From Oscillospiraceae bacterium (GTDB lineage: Bacteria; Bacillota; Clostridia; Oscillospirales; Oscillospiraceae): 35,373 bases of DNA. The notes beneath the pieces were generated by a model, which did not search any database, was not told where the DNA came from, and saw only the letters and a list, made by a program, of their open reading frames with translations. Shown here one piece after another: positions 31,531 to 35,373 of the stretch; within the stretch, counting starts at the first letter, position 1; each line of letters opens with the position of its first letter. The translations under genes were made by a program, and so were the position numbers. The DNA is taken from positions 1-35,373 of the forward strand of contig JAFQZI010000167.1 in NCBI GenBank assembly GCA_017406005.1, given 5' to 3'.

Positions 31531-32547
31531 ATGGAAAACCAGAATGAATCCAAAAAAGTAATGTTCTCCGGCATTCAGCCCTCCGGTGATCTTCATCTCG
31601 GCAGCTATCTCGGCGCCATGAAGAACTGGGTCGCCCTTTCCGATGAATACCAGTGCTACTACTGCATTGTAGACGAGCACAGCATCACCGTGCGGCAAAA
31701 CCCGGCAGAGCTCCGCCGCCGTTCCGTGCTGCAGCTCGCACAATACATTGCCTGCGGCCTTGACCCGCAGAAAAACACGCTCTTCATTCAGAGCCATGTC
31801 CATGAACATGCTGAACTCGGCTGGATTCTGAACTGCTATACCATGTTTGGGGAACTGAGCCGTATGACGCAGTTTAAAGACAAAAGCGCCAAAAATGCCG
31901 AAAATATCAACGGCGGGCTTTTCACCTATCCGACGCTGATGGCTGCAGATATCCTGCTGTACGGAGCACATTTCGTCCCCGTCGGTGCTGACCAGAAGCA
32001 GCATGTAGAGCTGACAAGAGACATTGCTATTCGCTTCAACAATATCTACGGCGACACTTTTGTAGTGCCCGAGCCCTATATCCCTCAGGTCGGTGCAAGA
32101 ATCATGTGCCTCTCCAACCCGACGTCAAAAATGAGCAAAAGTGACCCGGCAGGCTGTGTGTTTATTATGGACTCTCCGGATGAAATTTCGCGGAAGTTCA
32201 AGCGTGCCATTACGGATTCCGATACGGAGCGCTGCGTCCGCTATGCACCAGAGGAAAAACCGGGAGTTGCCAACCTAATGAGCATCTACTCTTCTGTCAC
32301 CGGCAAAACCTATGCCGAAATCGAAGCGGAGTTCGAAGGTAAGGGCTATGGCGCTTTCAAGCCTGCCGTCGGTGATGCCGTTGTGGAGGCTCTGCGTCCG
32401 ATCCGCGAGGAGACGGATCGTCTTCTCGCTGACAAGGCCTATCTGAAAGATATTTATACGGAAGGTGCCAACCGTGCCCAGTATGTCGCCAGACGGACGC
32501 TCCGCAAGGTGGCAAAGAGAATAGGATTTGTAGAAAAGCCCTTCTGA
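31531..32547 (+). CDS. trpS: tryptophanyl-tRNA synthetase
   Basis: Charges tRNA-Trp with tryptophan. A class I synthetase of 338 residues, the usual bacterial length. The HIGH-like motif is HLGS at 22-25 within PSGDLHLGSY, and KMSKS is at 200-204. VPVGADQKQHVELTRD in the central part is the conserved family block. GAAGG lies about 10 bases before the ATG. It is the first gene of a rightward unit with the TagO-like transferase gene (24 bases downstream). No T-box leader or leader peptide is visible in the 60-base untranslated region, so regulation by tRNA or TRAP is not supported here. Confidence 0.98.
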   Translation: MENQNESKKVMFSGIQPSGDLHLGSYLGAMKNWVALSDEYQCYYCIVDEHSITVRQNPAELRRRSVLQLAQYIACGLDPQKNTLFIQSHVHEHAELGWILNCYTMFGELSRMTQFKDKSAKNAENINGGLFTYPTLMAADILLYGAHFVPVGADQKQHVELTRDIAIRFNNIYGDTFVVPEPYIPQVGARIMCLSNPTSKMSKSDPAGCVFIMDSPDEISRKFKRAITDSDTERCVRYAPEEKPGVANLMSIYSSVTGKTYAEIEAEFEGKGYGAFKPAVGDAVVEALRPIREETDRLLADKAYLKDIYTEGANRAQYVARRTLRKVAKRIGFVEKPF

Positions 32548-32571
32548 TTAACCCCTGACGCGGAGGAAGTT

Positions 32572-33702
32572 ATGTTTTCTGTTCTTGCGCATCCGTTCAG
32601 AATCGCTCTTGCGCTGTTCTCGGCGTTTGCGGTCTCCTATTTTATGGTTCCGTCGGTCAAGCGTTTTGCCGAGAGCGTCGGAGCGATAGATATGCCCAAT
32701 GCCCGCCGCATCAACAAAGTCCCTGTCCCACGCATGGGCGGCATCGCGATTTTTTACGGTTTTATCTTCTCGGCTATTCTGTTTGTTGATCTGACGGATC
32801 AGGTAAAAGGTATCCTGATCGGTAGCGGCATCATTGCCATCATGGGCGGGTTTGACGATGTTTACAACCTCAGCCCGATGATAAAGCTCGCCGTGCAGAT
32901 CGCGGCAGCAGTAGTGTGTGTGGCCTGCGGCGTCATGGTCGACGGGATCACGAACTTCATGGCCGAAGGGGATATGTTCTTTTTCAGCCAGCCTGTCTCT
33001 GCTATTGTAACAGTACTCTGGATCGTCGGCTGTACGAATGCCATCAACCTGATTGACGGTCTGGATGGCCTGGCTGTCGGGATGTCCTGTATCAGTGCCA
33101 CCACGCTGTTCATCATATCCGTCATTGTGGAGGACATCAATATCAATGTCTCCGTGATACTGGTATGCGTGATCGGTGCATGCACAGGCTTCTGGCCGTA
33201 CAACCGAAATCCCGCCCGAATCTTCATGGGTGATGTCGGATCCCAGATGCTCGGCTTTCTTCTGTCGACCATATCCGTTATGGGCCTGTTCAAAATGCAT
33301 GCTCTTGTCACCATGCTGATTCCGTTCCTTGCAATGGCAGTTCCTCTTGCCGACACAGCATTTGCCTTTATACGAAGAATTCTCAAGGGGCAGAGTCCCT
33401 TCCACGCCGACAAAGGGCACTTCCATCACAGGCTGCTGGCAATGGGTTTAACACAGAAGCAGGCTGTCACCGTGATGTATGCCATTTCGATTATGCTCGG
33501 GGTTTTCGCCTATCTCATGATCGGAAAGACGCGTAATGTGAAGATCGTATGCCTGGTGGTTGCTTTTGTGCTCGTTCTCTTTATCGTTGTGTTTGTACTG
33601 AAAATCTATCCGCGTACCCATCCGAAACACCCGGCCAACGATGAACAGATGGAAGAGGATATCAAAATCTATCATGAGAAAGGGAGAAGCAAAAACGAAT
33701 GA
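32572..33702 (+). CDS. undecaprenyl-phosphate GlcNAc-1-phosphate transferase (TagO/WecA type)
   Basis: Membrane enzyme of 376 residues that transfers N-acetylglucosamine 1-phosphate from UDP-GlcNAc to undecaprenyl phosphate. This is the first step for wall teichoic acids or other glycopolymers. The catalytic Asp pair (GGFDDVYN, Asp95-Asp96), NAINLIDGLDGLA at 157-169 and FMGDVGS at 218-224 are all present. The cytoplasmic loop HADKGHFHHRL, with its histidine cluster, is the carbohydrate-recognition motif of the WecA/TagO branch, distinguishing it from MraY. About ten to eleven hydrophobic segments fit. GGAGG precedes the ATG. It overlaps the MFS gene by 4 bases. In a Gram-positive organism tagO would be the usual symbol, but teichoic acid genes are not in the window. 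Confidence 0.93.
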   Translation: MFSVLAHPFRIALALFSAFAVSYFMVPSVKRFAESVGAIDMPNARRINKVPVPRMGGIAIFYGFIFSAILFVDLTDQVKGILIGSGIIAIMGGFDDVYNLSPMIKLAVQIAAAVVCVACGVMVDGITNFMAEGDMFFFSQPVSAIVTVLWIVGCTNAINLIDGLDGLAVGMSCISATTLFIISVIVEDININVSVILVCVIGACTGFWPYNRNPARIFMGDVGSQMLGFLLSTISVMGLFKMHALVTMLIPFLAMAVPLADTAFAFIRRILKGQSPFHADKGHFHHRLLAMGLTQKQAVTVMYAISIMLGVFAYLMIGKTRNVKIVCLVVAFVLVLFIVVFVLKIYPRTHPKHPANDEQMEEDIKIYHEKGRSKNE

Positions 33703-35120
33703 ATCTGAAGCTTAATTATAAGCGAACCTTCCTGATTGGTTTCGCCTTTTTCGGCATTCTTCTGCTCTGGCAGGTATATGACTCCTGGTGCCCCACCTTC
33801 CTCACGGACATCTTCGCGAGGCGGATGTACGGCATCTCTTCCGCGGAGCTGAAAGCAGGAGATCCGGAAAAGATTCTCAACGTACAGTGGCTGGTCGGCA
33901 TCATTATGGCCTGTGATAATCTCGCGGCGCTGATCCTTCTTCCGATTTTCGGCAATCTCTCGGATAAGACCTCCACTCCTATCGGGAAGCGCATGCCCTA
34001 TATCCTCACCGGCACCTTTGTGGCAGCTATCGCTTTCCCTTTTATCCCGCTGTTCTTCCATGCCAATAACATTGCCGGTATGATCGCAATGATGGCTATT
34101 GTGCTGATGTTTATGATGATGTACCGCAATCCTGCCGTTGCTCTCATGCCGGATATCACACCGAAGCCGCTGCGGGCAAAAGCAAACGGCATTATCAACA
34201 TCATGGGATATCTGGGCGGAGCATTTGCCACGGTGCTGGGCATCTTCCTCAAGCTGAGCGATTATATCAATTCCGCCGATGAGGCCCGCAACGTCTGGAC
34301 GATTGAGCTGCCCTTCATCATCGCCTCCATCCTCATGGTGATCTCTGCAATGGTTCTTTTCTTCACCATCAGAGAGAACAAGATCGCTGAAGAGATCAAA
34401 GATGAAATGGCAGAAGGCGAACGATGGGCTGCCATTGAAAATCCGATCGAGGATGATAAGCCGATGACCCCGGCAAACAAAAAGATGCTGCTTGCCATCC
34501 TGGCTGCTGAATTTCTCTGGTTCATGTCTGACAATGCGATCGGTACTTATATCGGCAACTACGTGATTTACTATCTGCAGTCAGTTTCCAGTGCAACGAT
34601 GATTCTCACCATTATCGGCGGGCTTGCCAGCGTTGTCGGTTTTGCCACTGCAGGTGCAATTGCAGATAAAATCGGCCGTAAATGGACAATTTCCACCGGG
34701 CTTGCTATCACTTTTCTTGCACTGATCGTCATGTGCTCTGTTGCCCCGACACATGTTGTCACAGGCGTTAACGGAGAGTTTTCTTTCCCGAAACTGCTCT
34801 TTGCAGTCTGGGCCATCAAAGGGTTCGGTATGGCGCTGGTGCATAACTGCTCCTTCCCCATGGTCGTAGAGCTCTCTTCCTCCAAAACCATCGGCAGGTT
34901 CACCGGCTTCTATTACACGGCGAGCATGTCCGCACAGACGGTTACGCCGATTCTTCTCGGTCTTGTCTTCAACATGACCGGCAAATGGAGAGCGCTCTCT
35001 ATCTATGCCGCTGCTCTTACTGCTCTCAGCTTCTTTGTTTTCACCCTTCTGGTCAAGAACATCAAGGCCAACAAGGTCAACAATGTAAAGGGTCTGGAGG
35101 CCCTCGGCGGAGACGACTGA
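33699..35120 (+). CDS. MFS transporter, sugar:cation symporter-like (GPH/SLC45 type)
   Basis: Secondary transporter of 473 residues with about twelve hydrophobic segments. The loop between helices 2 and 3 reads GNLSDKTSTPIGKRMP around residues 85-100, close to the G-x-x-SD-(R/K)-T-x-T-x-x-G-(R/K)-R-x-P pattern of GPH and SLC45 sugar symporters. A second copy of the MFS loop, GAIADKIGRKW, occurs in the C-terminal half. A charged central loop (about 225-260) separates the halves. The start overlaps the TagO-like gene by 4 bases, so it is co-translated with it. The substrate is probably a glycoside or disaccharide, but nothing in the sequence fixes it, and the link to trpS and a wall enzyme gives no clue. 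Confidence 0.88.
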   Translation: MNLKLNYKRTFLIGFAFFGILLLWQVYDSWCPTFLTDIFARRMYGISSAELKAGDPEKILNVQWLVGIIMACDNLAALILLPIFGNLSDKTSTPIGKRMPYILTGTFVAAIAFPFIPLFFHANNIAGMIAMMAIVLMFMMMYRNPAVALMPDITPKPLRAKANGIINIMGYLGGAFATVLGIFLKLSDYINSADEARNVWTIELPFIIASILMVISAMVLFFTIRENKIAEEIKDEMAEGERWAAIENPIEDDKPMTPANKKMLLAILAAEFLWFMSDNAIGTYIGNYVIYYLQSVSSATMILTIIGGLASVVGFATAGAIADKIGRKWTISTGLAITFLALIVMCSVAPTHVVTGVNGEFSFPKLLFAVWAIKGFGMALVHNCSFPMVVELSSSKTIGRFTGFYYTASMSAQTVTPILLGLVFNMTGKWRALSIYAAALTALSFFVFTLLVKNIKANKVNNVKGLEALGGDD

Positions 35121-35150
35121 TCCCGGTATTCCATAACCTGAAAAAGGTCA

Positions 35151-35212
35151 AAAAAAAAGAAATAACCCTTGACCGTTGCATCTTTCACCTGCAGCAGCCA
35201 AGGGTTATTTCT
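35151..35212 (-). terminator. long hairpin with U-tract for leftward transcripts
   Basis: A perfect 14-bp stem (35158-35171 with 35199-35212) with a 27-base loop. On the minus strand it is followed by a run of eight Ts (35151-35158, sharing one base with the stem). On the plus strand no T-run follows, so it stops the MFS operon only if it works without one. Confidence 0.6.
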
Positions 35213-35373
35213 CCAAGATCTTCGTATCTAGCATCCTGGTTACCTCTCTTTCTTTCATTTGCCGAATATTAGCAAAGCTGTTCATGCGCTTTAACATATG
35301 CCGAAAATAATTTTGGAGGATCGACCTTTCTTGCGTGCATTTCGCTTTGAAAATATCCGTTTATGAACAGGCA
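35213..35373. other. non-coding end of window
   Basis: No convincing gene is visible. A 22-codon frame (35298-35366) has no ribosome site. GGAGGA at 35316-35321 is a good ribosome-site match, but no ATG follows at a proper distance before the window ends. A GTG at about 35335 opens a frame to the edge at a distance of 14 bases, which is weak evidence for a gene beginning here. Confidence 0.4.

Noticed and set aside
35298-35366. 22-codon frame near the right edge
   Set aside because: No ribosome site and no similarity to known small proteins; such frames are expected by chance.

Overview
The window looks like chromosome from an anaerobic, fermentative, Gram-positive member of the Clostridia, probably gut-associated. 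The evidence is a very codon-biased pyruvate:ferredoxin oxidoreductase, an oxygen-sensitive glycyl radical enzyme with its activase, a RicT (PSP1) protein, a PheB-type ACT protein, Firmicute-like signal peptides and strong AGGAGG-type ribosome sites. Many promoters sit close to the TTGACA-17-TATAAT consensus. I see no tRNA, rRNA, insertion sequence, phage gene or CRISPR array. The species cannot be fixed from this sequence.

Layout. 1-3750: an M32 carboxypeptidase (minus, cut by the window edge) is divergent from proC, followed by an exported FMN_bind flavoprotein. 3779-7580: nifJ as a single gene between its own promoter and terminator. 7582-8620: a single-gene unit for a xylose-isomerase-like TIM-barrel protein. 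8797-11326 (minus): ROK sugar kinase, DeoR repressor and glycyl-radical activase, reading leftward. 11505-18968 (plus): a YbiW-type glycyl radical enzyme, then a Gfo/Idh/MocA dehydrogenase and a ribose-type ABC importer (binding protein, ATPase, permease). 19110-21449: a PurN-like protein lacking two catalytic residues, divergent from a histidine phosphatase-GNAT fusion and a PheB-type ACT protein. 21481-24891: a secreted M16C (PreP-like) metalloprotease. 25054-31382 (minus): an apparent gltX-holB-ricT-MATE-PAP2 unit. 31531-35120 (plus): trpS, a TagO/WecA-type transferase and an MFS sugar transporter.

The most interesting part is 7660-18968. The glycyl radical enzyme resembles E. coli YbiW, which is reported to open the ring of 1,5-anhydroglucitol 6-phosphate. 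E. coli takes up such sugars through the PTS. Here an ABC importer would deliver unphosphorylated substrate, the ROK kinase would phosphorylate it, the radical enzyme would cleave the C-O bond, and the dehydrogenase (perhaps with the TIM-barrel protein) could bring related anhydro- or keto-sugars into the pathway. A DeoR repressor is encoded in the cluster, and similar 8-mers lie at its own upstream region and between the divergent activase and enzyme promoters. No Fsa-type aldolase for the last step is in the window. The substrate assignment is inference from family resemblance and gene context.

Second-rank observations are the PurN-like paralogue with altered active site, the flavoprotein with two flavinylation-like motifs, the phosphatase-acetyltransferase fusion, and two sites where opposing promoters overlap or face each other. 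All motif and residue positions were read by eye; no database search or alignment program was used.
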